Below are positions 18,213-26,611 of a DNA stretch of 64,000 nucleotides, in pieces. Position 1 is the first letter of the stretch. Each line of letters opens with the position of its first letter. The position numbers and the translations under genes are program-made. The notes under the pieces were generated by a model that searched no databases, was not told the DNA's origin, and saw nothing but the letters and a program-made list of their open reading frames with translations. The DNA comes from CAYZMS01 sp964479625 (GTDB lineage: Bacteria; Bacteroidota; Bacteroidia; Chitinophagales; Saprospiraceae). The stretch covers positions 62,001 to 126,000 of the forward strand of contig CAYZMS010000002.1 of assembly GCA_964479625.1 (NCBI GenBank), written 5' to 3'.

Positions 18213-18654
18213 CTTCTATTTGCAATTACGGGCGGCGGAAAATGCAACAGCACTTACACCGCCCGGTTATTGAATACTTCCTTGCATAAACAAAAGTAAA
18301 GGGATTCACCCTGCCAGTCTTTGACCGAATTATAGCAGGATTTGCACTTTCATTTGTAAAACATATAAAAAAACCCATTTTCTAAAAAGACTACCCCAGC
18401 TCTTGTCTATCCATTTTTTCTGCTTTATTTTGAGACAGGCACCTATTGTAGAAATAGAATTGCTCTTTAAAAAAAAAGTCCAAACAAAAGCGCGATCATT
18501 CGAACAAGGGCACCAAAACCTGCAGGTCGAAAAAATGGTACTTTTTCGGCCACCTGCTTTCCTAAAGGTAATGTAGTTAGCCTGTGCTTGCTGTGATGAA
18601 GGTCACATTTGATCGATAAACCACTTCTGTAGAAAAGTTGATAATTTACCAATC
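18213..18654. other. Divergent intergenic region between araC-type gene and aminotransferase
   Basis: 442 bases without a convincing gene. It is A/T-rich in its centre and contains a perfect CRP-type palindrome near the aminotransferase side, described separately. A minus-strand reading frame of 61 codons here has no recognisable features. I see no other structure. Confidence 0.6.
18592..18607 (+). promoter_or_regulatory. CRP/FNR-type palindrome TGTGA-N6-TCACA
   Basis: The sequence TGTGATGAAGGTCACA is an exact match to the core CRP consensus TGTGA-N6-TCACA. It lies 47 bases before the aminotransferase start, in the shared promoter region with the AraC gene. A CRP-like regulator of this organism could bind here. 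Confidence 0.5.
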
Positions 18655-19917
18655 ATGAATAAACGTTCCTTTATCAAGTATCTGGCGGCACTTGGGCTTA
18701 CAGCCCCTGCCATTTTCGAAAAACTGGACACCTGGCTTGAAGATTTCGAGCATCAAAGCCCCCTTGAAATTGCCCAAAACGAGAATTTCTGGTTAAAAGT
18801 AAGGGGAAGCTATCGGCTTAAACCCGACTATATTAACCTGGAGAACGGCTACTATTGCTTCATGCCACAGGATACGCTGGAGCACTTTATACATCATGTT
18901 AGGGAAATTAATTATCAGGCTTCCTATTATCTTCGAACCGTTCAGTTCCAAAACAAGCAATTCATGGTGGAAAAGCTGGCAGAAATTGCAGGCTGCTCCC
19001 CGGAAGAGGTCGCCATTACCCGCAACACCACTGAATCCCTCGATACTATAATTGGTGGCATCCACTGGAAGGAAGGAGATGAAGCCGTAATGGCAAAACA
19101 GGATTATGGAGCCATGCTCGATATGTTCGAATTACAAGCCCAGCGTCACGGTATTGTAAACCGCTTAGTCCATCTACCCAATCACCCTAAATCGGATAGC
19201 GAATTGGTCGAACTTTATGCAAACGCCATCACGCCGAGGACCAGGCTTCTCATGGTCTGCCACCTGGTCAATATCACCGGGCAGATCCTGCCTATTCGAA
19301 AGATCTGCGACATGGCCCATAGTAAGGGCGTTGAAGTCATGGTCGACGGTGCACATGCCTTTGCCCAGATGGTTTTCAAAATACCTGACCTGGATTGTGA
19401 TTACTACGGAGCCAGTTTGCACAAATGGCTGAGTGCTCCTTTGGGAGCGGGTATATTGTATGTAAAAAGGGAAAAGATCCCTACGGTATGGCCATTGTTT
19501 GCAGAAATGGGTCGGGAGTCGGACGACATCGGTCGCCTTAACCATACCGGTACTCACCCCGTACATACCGATCTGGCCATTGGGAATGCCATTGAGTTTT
19601 ACGAACGCCTTGGCCCAGAGCGCAAGGAGGCTCGTCTGCGGTATCTCCAGCAATACTGGACCAGCAAGGTCAGGGATATTCCCGGGATTATTCTTAACAC
19701 GCCTAAAGATCCGGAACGAGCCTGTGCCATTGCCAATGTAGGTTTAGAAAGCATGCAACCCCAGGATCTGGCCCAGGCCCTACTGAAAAAATACCGGATC
19801 TGGACGGTGGCCATCAATCGACCAGGGGTACAAGGTTGCCGGATCACCCCAAATATATACACTACCACCAAGGAGCTCGATGCGCTGGTTGCTGCCTTGA
19901 AGGACCTCGCCGCTTGA
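18655..19917 (+). CDS. Class-V aminotransferase-like PLP enzyme, exported by a Tat-like leader
   Basis: A 420-residue PLP-dependent enzyme of the cysteine desulfurase / isopenicillin N epimerase group. PLP contacts are visible: RNTTESLD (123-130), the pyridine-binding Asp231 in VDGAHAF, and the Schiff-base lysine Lys257 in GASLHKWLSAPLGAG. The HKWLSAPLGAG wording is that of isopenicillin-N-epimerase-like proteins rather than true cysteine desulfurases. The N-terminus (NKRSFIKYLAALGLTAPAIF) resembles a Tat leader with a KR pair in place of RR, so a periplasmic location is possible. Substrate unknown. A divergent AraC gene and a CRP-type site lie upstream. Confidence 0.8.
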   Translation: MNKRSFIKYLAALGLTAPAIFEKLDTWLEDFEHQSPLEIAQNENFWLKVRGSYRLKPDYINLENGYYCFMPQDTLEHFIHHVREINYQASYYLRTVQFQNKQFMVEKLAEIAGCSPEEVAITRNTTESLDTIIGGIHWKEGDEAVMAKQDYGAMLDMFELQAQRHGIVNRLVHLPNHPKSDSELVELYANAITPRTRLLMVCHLVNITGQILPIRKICDMAHSKGVEVMVDGAHAFAQMVFKIPDLDCDYYGASLHKWLSAPLGAGILYVKREKIPTVWPLFAEMGRESDDIGRLNHTGTHPVHTDLAIGNAIEFYERLGPERKEARLRYLQQYWTSKVRDIPGIILNTPKDPERACAIANVGLESMQPQDLAQALLKKYRIWTVAINRPGVQGCRITPNIYTTTKELDALVAALKDLAA

Positions 19918-19974
19918 GCGGACGATCGAAGGCACAAGGGGGACTGGTGGGCAGATTTTATCCCACCAACCCCT

Positions 19975-20571
19975 TCAAAACCTACCTGAAAGCCCGATGG
20001 AGCAAATACCTTTGTACTCAAACCCCAGTTCCGCTTGTACGGCGATTTGATTTCCATACCGGGCCCCAATGGCGGTCACTTGCATCCCCACTGAGGCGAC
20101 GCCCTCTTCCTCCAGATCCTCAGTGGCTATATCACCCTCCGCCACATCATTGAAAACGGAAATACCTAATTGTAAACCGGAATACAGTTCAAGATTGGGC
20201 TTGTCCCTCTTGAGATCCCAGTAATAATCTCCTGTTACCGTAAAGGTATGAAACATACGTTTGACTTCTCCAAGATCATCGCCACTCAGGGTAACACCAT
20301 ATTCTTCAGTATAACTGGAAGTAGAAAAATGCACACCCAGGTCAATATTCTTCTTGATCCGGTAGGCACCTTCAATGTAAATGCCGGTTGGTATCGGGTA
20401 GTTGTTTTTTCGAAGAGGAAGAAAGATTCGTTGATAATGAAATCCGTAGTGGCCTGGGCAATGCCCCTGTAAGATACCAAAACCCACCCCTGCATCGATT
20501 TGAATCTTTTGCGCAGAAAGCCCGGTTAAGGTAGACCCAAATAATAAGCAAACACAAACTAACTTTTTCAT
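19975..20571 (-). CDS. Outer-membrane beta-barrel protein
   Basis: About 198 residues from the ATG at 20571, chosen because MKKLVCVCLLFGSTLTGLSA is a good signal peptide; an upstream ATG at 20619 only adds a polar tail. The mature protein alternates polar and hydrophobic residues in strands and ends in aromatic Phe (IGLSGRF), as expected for an 8-stranded outer-membrane barrel inserted by the Bam complex. It contains an acidic loop (DIATEDLEEEG). Function unknown. It converges on the aminotransferase gene with 57 bases between stops. Confidence 0.65.
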   Translation of the reverse strand: MKKLVCVCLLFGSTLTGLSAQKIQIDAGVGFGILQGHCPGHYGFHYQRIFLPLRKNNYPIPTGIYIEGAYRIKKNIDLGVHFSTSSYTEEYGVTLSGDDLGEVKRMFHTFTVTGDYYWDLKRDKPNLELYSGLQLGISVFNDVAEGDIATEDLEEEGVASVGMQVTAIGARYGNQIAVQAELGFEYKGICSIGLSGRF

Positions 20572-20680
20572 TGAACAGGGTTTTATGATTTGCAGGAATG
20601 GATAGCAAACGCTTTTCACCCTGAAAATTCGAAAAACCCCGTTTAAACACCATGATTTTTCAACGAATAGTAAAAAAACA

Positions 20681-22234
20681 CTACAACTCTAACAAATCTG
20701 AAATATCAGACAATTCATTTTGCTCAGCAAAGCTACGACGGACCATGATCGCATAGGTATTGTTGAACCCAAGGGGGGGCAACCATTCCAAGCCGTATTG
20801 AGCCCTGAATTCCCGGTCGACATAGTTAAAAATGCCATCCGCATCTTTGACAAGAATGTTAACGGAATCCTCAGGTGGACTCAACAACACCTGAAACCCA
20901 GTACCGGTGTATTCCGGATAAAGGTCGATCTCTCCTTTTCGAAGTGCATCAAAACACAACTTAGTTCCCCCCAGACCCGGTCTGATATCGGTATCAAAAT
21001 CGGTATATCCATCGATGAGCTGAGCGAATAACTCACAAAGAATGTATTGCTCCGTGAAAATCTTGGAGGCCAGACGGATCTTTTTTCCCCCCTTTTTTCG
21101 ATCGGGTTTCCATAGCTCTAATCCCTGGAGGTATTCCTTAGCAACACTTTCGGGAGACCGTTTTTCGTGATCCACCTGATAGTTGAGCTCAATCATAGTG
21201 GAGTCATTGATCCGTCCAGCGAGTAAATTTAAGGCATCAATAAGCTCGGGATGGTTTTCAGCAAATTCCTCTCTCGTGATCAGGGAACAGTAATAGGGTG
21301 GGAAGGCTTTTTGATCATCCTCCAGTATGACCAGATCAAAGGTTTTAATACGGGCATCCGTAGAGTAGCCACTGATCACATCTACTTCACTCCGCGCTAC
21401 GGCCTGGTACATCAGAGCCTGATTCAAAATAGCGGCATCGAATTGTAAGCCGTAGACTGATTCCAACTTCGGCAAGCCATCGGCCCGGCTGGAATACTCT
21501 GGTTCAAAGGCAGCCGGAATGCGGGGATCGGTCATGCCCGTCCAGACAAAAAAACCAGCGACTAATAGAAAAACACCTACCATTCCTCTGCTTAGCCGGG
21601 CCAGGCGGCTGGCATCCACTTTTTGCAACAGGCCGAGCAACTGATCTAACAGCAGGGCCAACAAAGCGGAAGGCAAGGCTCCTGCCATGATCATGAGAGT
21701 ATTATTTAGTGCGATCCCGCTGAAGATAAACTCCCCCAGTCCGCCCGCGCCGATATAGGCAGCCAGCGTGGCCACGCCCACATTAATGACCGTGGCGGTT
21801 CGAATGCCGGCAATGATCACCGGCATGGCCAGCGGCAGTTCTACACGCGACAAGATCTGCCAATTGGTGAGTCCCATCCCTCTGGCGGCTTCCTTTACCA
21901 CCGGAGAAACTTCCTTGATCCCCGTATAGGTATTTCGAATAATAGGTAAAAGCGCGTAAAGGAATAAGGCCACAATAGCCGGTTTTATGCCTATGCCCAG
22001 AAAAGGGAGTAAAAACCCAAGCAGTGCTATACTCGGTACCGTTTGCATAATACCTGCAAAACCCAAAAGTGGAGCCGCCAGCCGATCTCTACGAGAAGCC
22101 AGGATGCCGCCAGGTACAGCCAAGAGAATGGCCAGGAAAATGGACAAAAAGGTGAGGCCGATATGCTCCAGGGTCAGTTCTAAAAACTTAGTGCGGTTTT
22201 CGACGAGAAAGGAAAAAAAATCTTGAAGCAACAT
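20681..22234 (-). CDS. Osmoprotectant ABC importer, permease fused to substrate-binding protein
   Basis: A 517-residue fusion of two OpuB/OpuC/ProU-type parts. Residues 1-240 are a permease with five to six helices and the EAA-type loop (SPVVKEAARGMGLTNWQIL), and residues ~255-517 are a glycine-betaine-type binding domain (PKLESVYGLQFDAAILNQAL, then FTEQYILCELFAQLIDGYTD and DLYPEYTGTGFQVLL). Such permease-binding fusions are known for quaternary-amine importers. It imports betaine, choline or related compounds at high osmolarity (family knowledge; exact ligand not readable). Its ATG overlaps the ATPase stop codon by one base (TAATG), indicating translational coupling. Confidence 0.9.
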   Translation of the reverse strand: MLLQDFFSFLVENRTKFLELTLEHIGLTFLSIFLAILLAVPGGILASRRDRLAAPLLGFAGIMQTVPSIALLGFLLPFLGIGIKPAIVALFLYALLPIIRNTYTGIKEVSPVVKEAARGMGLTNWQILSRVELPLAMPVIIAGIRTATVINVGVATLAAYIGAGGLGEFIFSGIALNNTLMIMAGALPSALLALLLDQLLGLLQKVDASRLARLSRGMVGVFLLVAGFFVWTGMTDPRIPAAFEPEYSSRADGLPKLESVYGLQFDAAILNQALMYQAVARSEVDVISGYSTDARIKTFDLVILEDDQKAFPPYYCSLITREEFAENHPELIDALNLLAGRINDSTMIELNYQVDHEKRSPESVAKEYLQGLELWKPDRKKGGKKIRLASKIFTEQYILCELFAQLIDGYTDFDTDIRPGLGGTKLCFDALRKGEIDLYPEYTGTGFQVLLSPPEDSVNILVKDADGIFNYVDREFRAQYGLEWLPPLGFNNTYAIMVRRSFAEQNELSDISDLLEL

Positions 22235-23184
22235 TACTTGTTCGATTTGGTCTTTTGAAAAGCGATCATTAATTCGGGAAGATTAAAGGCCCGGTCGGTT
22301 GCCTCAATCTGTAAACGCTCTGCCTTTTTGGCCTTAGCGCTGAGCTGGGCCATGGCTTCCCGAATGGAAAGTTTTGCAGCTATCGCTCCCACAATCTGCT
22401 CTCCCTCGGAGGGCAAATGCTCCAACACTTCAGATAGCTGCAGAATGGAGAACTCCAGCCCTAGTCGTTGATCACCGATAAAATCTTCTACAAACTGGTT
22501 AGCGGGATGGAACAGTAAATCGTCGGGGCTTCCCAATTGCTGAATCTTTCCCTGATCCAGCAGGCAGATCAAGTCTGCCATTTCAAATGCTTCTTCAATA
22601 TCATGGGTAACGATCAAAGTGGTCTTACTTTTCAGCTCTTCCAGTTCTTTAAATTCAGCCCGAACCTCCTGCCTGGTAATGGGATCCAGGGCTCCGAAGG
22701 GTTCGTCCATCAGAATAATGGGTGGGTTGGCCGCCAGGGCCCGGGCAATACCTACCCGTTGTTGTTGGCCGCCACTTAGTTGTCGGGGAAACTTCTCTGT
22801 ATTTTCAGCAGGATCCAGTCGCAGCTTTTCCAGAAGTTCGAAAACCCGCTTTTGGATATCGGTCTCTTTCCAATTGAGCAACCTGGGCACCAGCGCAACA
22901 TTATCAAACACCTTGTAATGAGGAAATAAACCCATATTCTGGATCACATACCCCATGCCCCGGCGCATGGTCTCCAGTTGTTGTTCCATAATATTCTGCC
23001 CATTTACGAGGATCAGCCCAGAGGTTGGGTCGATCAGGCGATTGATCATCTTAAGGGTAGTCGTTTTACCACTGCCGCTAGTCCCGATCAAAGCAATGGT
23101 CTTCCCCTCTTCGACCGTGAACGAAACGGCATCAACCGCTACGAAATCGCCAAATTTCTTGGTGAGGTTTTTTACTTCTATCAT
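22234..23184 (-). CDS. Osmoprotectant ABC importer, ATP-binding protein
   Basis: ATPase partner of the permease-binding fusion that follows it on the same strand. Walker A GTSGSGKTT is at residues 34-42, the ABC signature LSGGQQQR at 136-143, and Walker B ILMDEP at 157-162. The order and wording (FGDFVAVDAVSFTVEEGKT) fit OpuCA/ProV-type ATPases. After about residue 230 there is a short C-terminal extension of about 85 residues, which does not look like a full tandem CBS pair. It is the first gene of a two-gene operon; its start codon is 206 bases from that of the divergent hexapeptide-repeat gene. Confidence 0.92.
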   Translation of the reverse strand: MIEVKNLTKKFGDFVAVDAVSFTVEEGKTIALIGTSGSGKTTTLKMINRLIDPTSGLILVNGQNIMEQQLETMRRGMGYVIQNMGLFPHYKVFDNVALVPRLLNWKETDIQKRVFELLEKLRLDPAENTEKFPRQLSGGQQQRVGIARALAANPPIILMDEPFGALDPITRQEVRAEFKELEELKSKTTLIVTHDIEEAFEMADLICLLDQGKIQQLGSPDDLLFHPANQFVEDFIGDQRLGLEFSILQLSEVLEHLPSEGEQIVGAIAAKLSIREAMAQLSAKAKKAERLQIEATDRAFNLPELMIAFQKTKSNK

Positions 23185-23390
23185 TTGGTTACTTTAAAGA
23201 GGCGCTATTTTCCGTGAACAGCAATAATTAGTTTCTGTCGAAAATAAGGCAATTCTTTGGCCGTGTTGCAAAACTTTTAAAAGAAAATGGTAGAGGTTCT
23301 CCATAAGCAGCACTTCTATCTCTATTTTTGAAAGGAGGCTCCTCCCCCTCAGGAGCAATCCCCACTAATTATTTTTTGAACTATTTTGAT

Positions 23391-24050
23391 ATGCACCCTT
23401 TAACCAAATCCCTTTTCGATTTTAGCCAGACATTAGCCAAAGACCTATTGAAGGAAGTCAATTATCCCTGGGAGAGCCTGGCCTTGCTTTCCGAATGGCT
23501 CAACACTTCCTCCGGGAAATTACCCAGCGACTTTCAACAATTACAGCCCGGAGTTTGGGTGGGAGCCGGAACCAACATTGCCGCCTCCGCCTTTATCCAG
23601 AGGCCCGCAATCATCGGTCGAAACTGCGATATCCGACATAACGCCTTTATTCGTTCAAATGTACTAATTGGAGATGGAGTAGTTGTAGGGAATGCTACGG
23701 AGTTAAAGCAGTGTATTTTATTTAATGGTGTTCAGGTACCCCATTTCAATTATGTGGGTGATTCTATCATGGGGTACAAGGCACATTTGGGAGCCGGAGC
23801 CATCCTTTCGAATTTCAAGTCCACTGCCGACGAGATCTCGGTATTTTTGGACGGGGAAAAAACCCTCACCGGCTTAAATAAATTGGGAGGCCTGCTTGGA
23901 GACTTTGCCGAAATCGGATGTAATGCCGTTCTCTACCCCGGCACCATCGTTGGGCGGAGATGCGTTATCTACCCACTGGTGGGCGTCCGGGGAACTATAC
24001 CAGAACGCACCATTGTGAAGCCAGATGGCAGTCGTTACCCAAGGAGTTAA
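23391..24050 (+). CDS. Left-handed beta-helix (hexapeptide repeat) acyltransferase-like protein
   Basis: About 219 residues from the ATG at 23391; an upstream in-frame TTG would add an unlikely polar tail. Residues ~65-205 consist of hexapeptide repeats of the LpxA/GlmU type (NIAASAFIQRPAIIGRNCDI, SNVLIGDGVVVGNATELKQC, and a second block with DFAEIGCNAVLYPGTIVGRR). In Bacteroidota such stand-alone proteins are often annotated as UDP-GlcNAc pyrophosphorylase-like, but there is no nucleotidyltransferase domain. A trimeric acyltransferase or sugar-nucleotide-related role is plausible; the substrate is not readable. Confidence 0.75.
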   Translation: MHPLTKSLFDFSQTLAKDLLKEVNYPWESLALLSEWLNTSSGKLPSDFQQLQPGVWVGAGTNIAASAFIQRPAIIGRNCDIRHNAFIRSNVLIGDGVVVGNATELKQCILFNGVQVPHFNYVGDSIMGYKAHLGAGAILSNFKSTADEISVFLDGEKTLTGLNKLGGLLGDFAEIGCNAVLYPGTIVGRRCVIYPLVGVRGTIPERTIVKPDGSRYPRS

Positions 24051-24099
24051 TCCATTCTGCAAGTCATTCGAATTAACACAGACTGCAAAACATATTGAT

Positions 24100-24107
24100 T
24101 ATATTTG
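24100..24107 (+). promoter_or_regulatory. Bacteroidota -7 box upstream of lipoprotein gene
   Basis: TATATTTG matches TAnnTTTG exactly, 26 bases before the ATG at 24134. A clear -33 element was not seen, so support is partial. Confidence 0.4.
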
Positions 24108-24133
24108 TAGTAAATGAGCCAAAAAACCTTGTG

Positions 24134-24586
24134 ATGATACCTATTAAAAACCTTGCCTTTTTATTCTTTCTTGCCCTTTTCACCCTGCAATGCACGGGAA
24201 ATGAACCCACTACGGAAGAAAACACAGCGCAAGTGCCAGGGGAGGAGCAGTCGGCCGAGCAAGAAGCTATTGCGGGGGAGGTACCCTATAGCGCCAGCGG
24301 GAATGAACCATTTTGGAATATTCAAATCAAGCCCGGAGAAGCTATCGTTTTTTCTAATCCAGAAGGAACATCAACCCTACCTTATGTAGAACCGGTAATG
24401 GATAAAAGCGCACGCCCAGCCAAAAGGTACAAGGTAGAGACAGAAGCAACCAAGCTTCAGTTAATCATTTATAGCGGTCGTCCCTGTACGAACAGCATGA
24501 ACGGGAAAGATTTCCCAGACACTGTTGAAGCTCTGGTAAACGGCAAGGAATACCAGGGCTGCGGCGGTCCGGTTTTGTCAATTTAG
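24134..24586 (+). CDS. Lipoprotein with COG3650-like domain
   Basis: 150 residues from the ATG at 24134, chosen because it puts the signal peptide (MIPIKNLAFLFFLALFTLQC) at the start with a lipobox cysteine. An upstream GTG/ATG region adds a non-secretory tail. After an acidic linker the domain reads YSASGNEPFWNIQIKPGEAI, with an end at GKEYQGCGGPVLSI; this pattern (ASGNEPFW, then a Cys near the end) is that of the COG3650/MliC-like secreted domain. Members include lysozyme-inhibitor-like proteins, but function here is unproven. A paralogue follows at once. Confidence 0.75.
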   Translation: MIPIKNLAFLFFLALFTLQCTGNEPTTEENTAQVPGEEQSAEQEAIAGEVPYSASGNEPFWNIQIKPGEAIVFSNPEGTSTLPYVEPVMDKSARPAKRYKVETEATKLQLIIYSGRPCTNSMNGKDFPDTVEALVNGKEYQGCGGPVLSI

Positions 24587-24627
24587 CAACTCTATCTATT
24601 TCCTCTTTTCACCTCAAATACCAAACC

Positions 24628-25050
24628 ATGAAAGTAAAGAGCCTGGTGGCACTTTTTACCCTCTGTATTCTTGCAAGTTGTGAGCCCGCTCAACCGGAGC
24701 AACCCTTCTTTAACAAGCCCCTTACCGGTCAGGGGGAAAGAGCATTACTAGGTGCCCCGAAATACGAAGGCATGGGTAGTGAACCGGACTGGAAGGTAGA
24801 GATAATGCCCGATAATCAGGTGTATTTTGCTACTCCGGAAGGAAAAGCATCTTTCAGTTGTGCTGAACCGAAAATCGAGGAAGGCTCCAGGATTTATACC
24901 TTAGATAGCAGGGCTATAAAATTCAAAATGACCATTTCCACAGGAGAAAAGTGCAGCAATCCCGTTCCCGGCTTCAATTCAGCCGATCAAGTCGAAATTG
25001 TCCTAAATGGAAAGGCCTATTCGGGTTGCGGCCATACCATAAATTTATAA
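24628..25050 (+). CDS. Second COG3650-like lipoprotein, paralogue of the preceding gene
   Basis: A 140-residue lipoprotein with signal peptide and lipobox (MKVKSLVALFTLCILASC). The mature domain (YEGMGSEPDWKVEIMPDNQV, ending NGKAYSGCGHTINL) aligns with the preceding gene in its key points: SEPDW versus NEPFW, a Cys at mid-domain and another in YSGCG versus YQGCG. A tandem duplication followed by divergence is the simplest reading. The gap of about 41 bases suggests one transcript with its neighbours. Confidence 0.72.
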   Translation: MKVKSLVALFTLCILASCEPAQPEQPFFNKPLTGQGERALLGAPKYEGMGSEPDWKVEIMPDNQVYFATPEGKASFSCAEPKIEEGSRIYTLDSRAIKFKMTISTGEKCSNPVPGFNSADQVEIVLNGKAYSGCGHTINL

Positions 25051-25103
25051 TCCTGTCGGGCTCCACTCCTGATTATCCAACCTAGAAATCAAAATTACTA
25101 TCT

Positions 25104-25496
25104 ATGAAAAAGTTTATTATGTCTTTAGTAATCGCCCTGGCTGGCCTTACCGTCGTTTTAACCGCCTGTAGCAAAAAAACCAGCGAAGTGGTCTATTCAT
25201 TCGACTGCATAGACGAGAGTATGATCCGGCCTAATGCACCGACCACCATGGAATACAATCCGGTTTGTGGTTGCAACGGGGTCACCTATGCGAGTCCCGG
25301 AATGGCCAAAAATAATGGGGTAACGGAATACAGCCAGGGAGCCTGTCCCTGTACGGTCAAACGCGCCGATGAAAAACCTTGTCCACGCATTATGAAGCCA
25401 GTATGCGGATGTGATGGTAATACCTACGACAACCAATGTATGGCCATCAATGCAGGTGTAACCGCCTGGGAAAAGGGGCCCTGTGAGGGAAAGTAA
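25104..25496 (+). CDS. Lipoprotein with two Kazal-type protease inhibitor domains
   Basis: A 130-residue protein with a signal peptide and a lipobox cysteine (VLTAC). Two Kazal-like domains follow, each with the core pattern PVCGCxGxTY and paired cysteines: the first PVCGCNGVTYASP, the second PVCGCDGNTYDNQCM, each ending in a G(A/P)C motif. Kazal domains block serine proteases by substrate-like binding; a membrane-anchored double inhibitor suggests protection against exogenous or self-secreted proteases. It is the last of three adjacent secreted lipoprotein genes and ends before a strong terminator. Confidence 0.85.
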   Translation: MKKFIMSLVIALAGLTVVLTACSKKTSEVVYSFDCIDESMIRPNAPTTMEYNPVCGCNGVTYASPGMAKNNGVTEYSQGACPCTVKRADEKPCPRIMKPVCGCDGNTYDNQCMAINAGVTAWEKGPCEGK

Positions 25497-25562
25497 GAGG
25501 TGAAAGGGAGGAGCAACATGCTCCCATCGCCATTTTGGCAACGAAAAGGTAAATAACCTTTG

Positions 25563-25603
25563 TAGGCCTCCACTAAGCACTTTCATGGCTTTATGGAGGC
25601 CTA
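25563..25603. terminator. Bidirectional terminator between Kazal lipoprotein and NodB genes
   Basis: Perfect 10-bp stem, TAGGCCTCCA (25563-25572) and TGGAGGCCTA (25594-25603), between two converging genes. Confidence 0.6.
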
Positions 25604-25615
25604 ATGAATAAATTT

Positions 25616-26269
25616 TTAAGCACTCTTCCGATGATGCTTTGAAGCGGGCAGGCTTTTCTCGGAAAGTGCTTCGAAAGAGTAGTCTTCCAGGCTAAGTGCT
25701 TCCAGTACCTTTGGAAGCACATATTTCAGCTTTTTTTCTGCCTTAATGCTATCATGGAACACTACAATAGACCCCGGGCTTACATTGTTCATTACATTGC
25801 GCAGGCATTGCTCTGGGGAAATGGCCGGATCGAAATCCCCGCTGAGTACATCCCACATTACAATTCGATAATGCCGAGACAGGAATTGGACCTGCTTTGG
25901 GCGCAGTCGACCATAGGGTGGGCGAAACAAGTCAGAATCCACCTCCCAGGCGCAATGCCGCACGTTGTGGAAATAGTCAATATTTTCTGATGCCCAGCCA
26001 TTCAGGTGGTTGAAGGTGTGGTTGCCCACTGAATGCCCCGCACTTTTTACCGTCTGAAAAACTTCAGGATATTTGCGAACATTGTCTCCGACACAAAAGA
26101 AGGTAGCCTTAGCCTCGTAATCCGCCAATTGCTCAATTACCCAGGGCGTAATTTCAGGTATTGGACCGTCATCAAAAGTAAGGTAGACAACCTTGTCAGT
26201 CGTGGGAATATTCCAGGTAAAATTTGGAAAAAGTTGCTGGATGAAAGGTGGGGTTTTGACTAAATACAT
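25616..26269 (-). CDS. NodB-domain polysaccharide deacetylase
   Basis: A 217-residue carbohydrate esterase 4 enzyme that removes N-acetyl (or O-acetyl) groups from polysaccharides such as peptidoglycan or chitin. The metal-binding triad is Asp34 in TFDDGP (31-36) with His84 and His88 in HTFNH; the catalytic base Asp33 and the RPPYG motif (116-120) are also present. No signal peptide is visible, so it is probably cytosolic or anchored otherwise. The closest readings are peptidoglycan or chitin deacetylases; the substrate is uncertain. Confidence 0.88.
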   Translation of the reverse strand: MYLVKTPPFIQQLFPNFTWNIPTTDKVVYLTFDDGPIPEITPWVIEQLADYEAKATFFCVGDNVRKYPEVFQTVKSAGHSVGNHTFNHLNGWASENIDYFHNVRHCAWEVDSDLFRPPYGRLRPKQVQFLSRHYRIVMWDVLSGDFDPAISPEQCLRNVMNNVSPGSIVVFHDSIKAEKKLKYVLPKVLEALSLEDYSFEALSEKSLPASKHHRKSA

Positions 26270-26611
26270 GAAATAAGAAAGTTTTAAATGTTCAAGGGAT
26301 TATGGATATAAAGGCTACCTAACAGTTTCAGATAGTCATTTATTGAATATCATACCAACCGGTTTTAGAGATTTCCAATTTAGGGAAATGAAACTCTTTG
26401 CTGAGCGGAGCCGAGGCACTTAATTTGGGAAAGGGCGGTTAGAATACACTATTTCCAAATACATGAAAGAGTAGTCCAGGACTCCCCCGACGGACTTTGA
26501 TTTCTAAAAAAATAGCGCGTTCTTTGGCTCTGATTGACCTAGTCAATTGGTATACGTTCCAGGTAGGTAAATCGCTGCCTACCAAAGCATAAAACGCTTA
26601 ATTTTTCTTGT
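26270..26611. other. Intergenic region upstream of gltX
   Basis: 342 bases between the divergent deacetylase and gltX genes. No gene is seen. It holds a perfect inverted repeat ATTGAC-CTA-GTCAAT at 26533-26547 and a 6-bp hairpin (GGTAGG at 26562-26567, CCTACC at 26578-26583), both just upstream of gltX. Nothing else is recognisable. Confidence 0.55.
26533..26547. promoter_or_regulatory. Possible operator palindrome upstream of gltX
   Basis: ATTGAC-CTA-GTCAAT is a perfect 6-bp inverted repeat with a 3-base centre, about 65 bases before the gltX ATG. Its binding protein is unknown. Confidence 0.3.

Noticed and set aside
8731..18447. Shared 11-base AGGCACCTATT between the palindrome and about position 18437
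   Set aside because: Single short match without flanking similarity; not enough to call a repeat family.
18467..18652. Minus-strand 61-codon frame in the araC-aminotransferase gap
   Set aside because: It overlaps the CRP-type site and shows no protein-like character.
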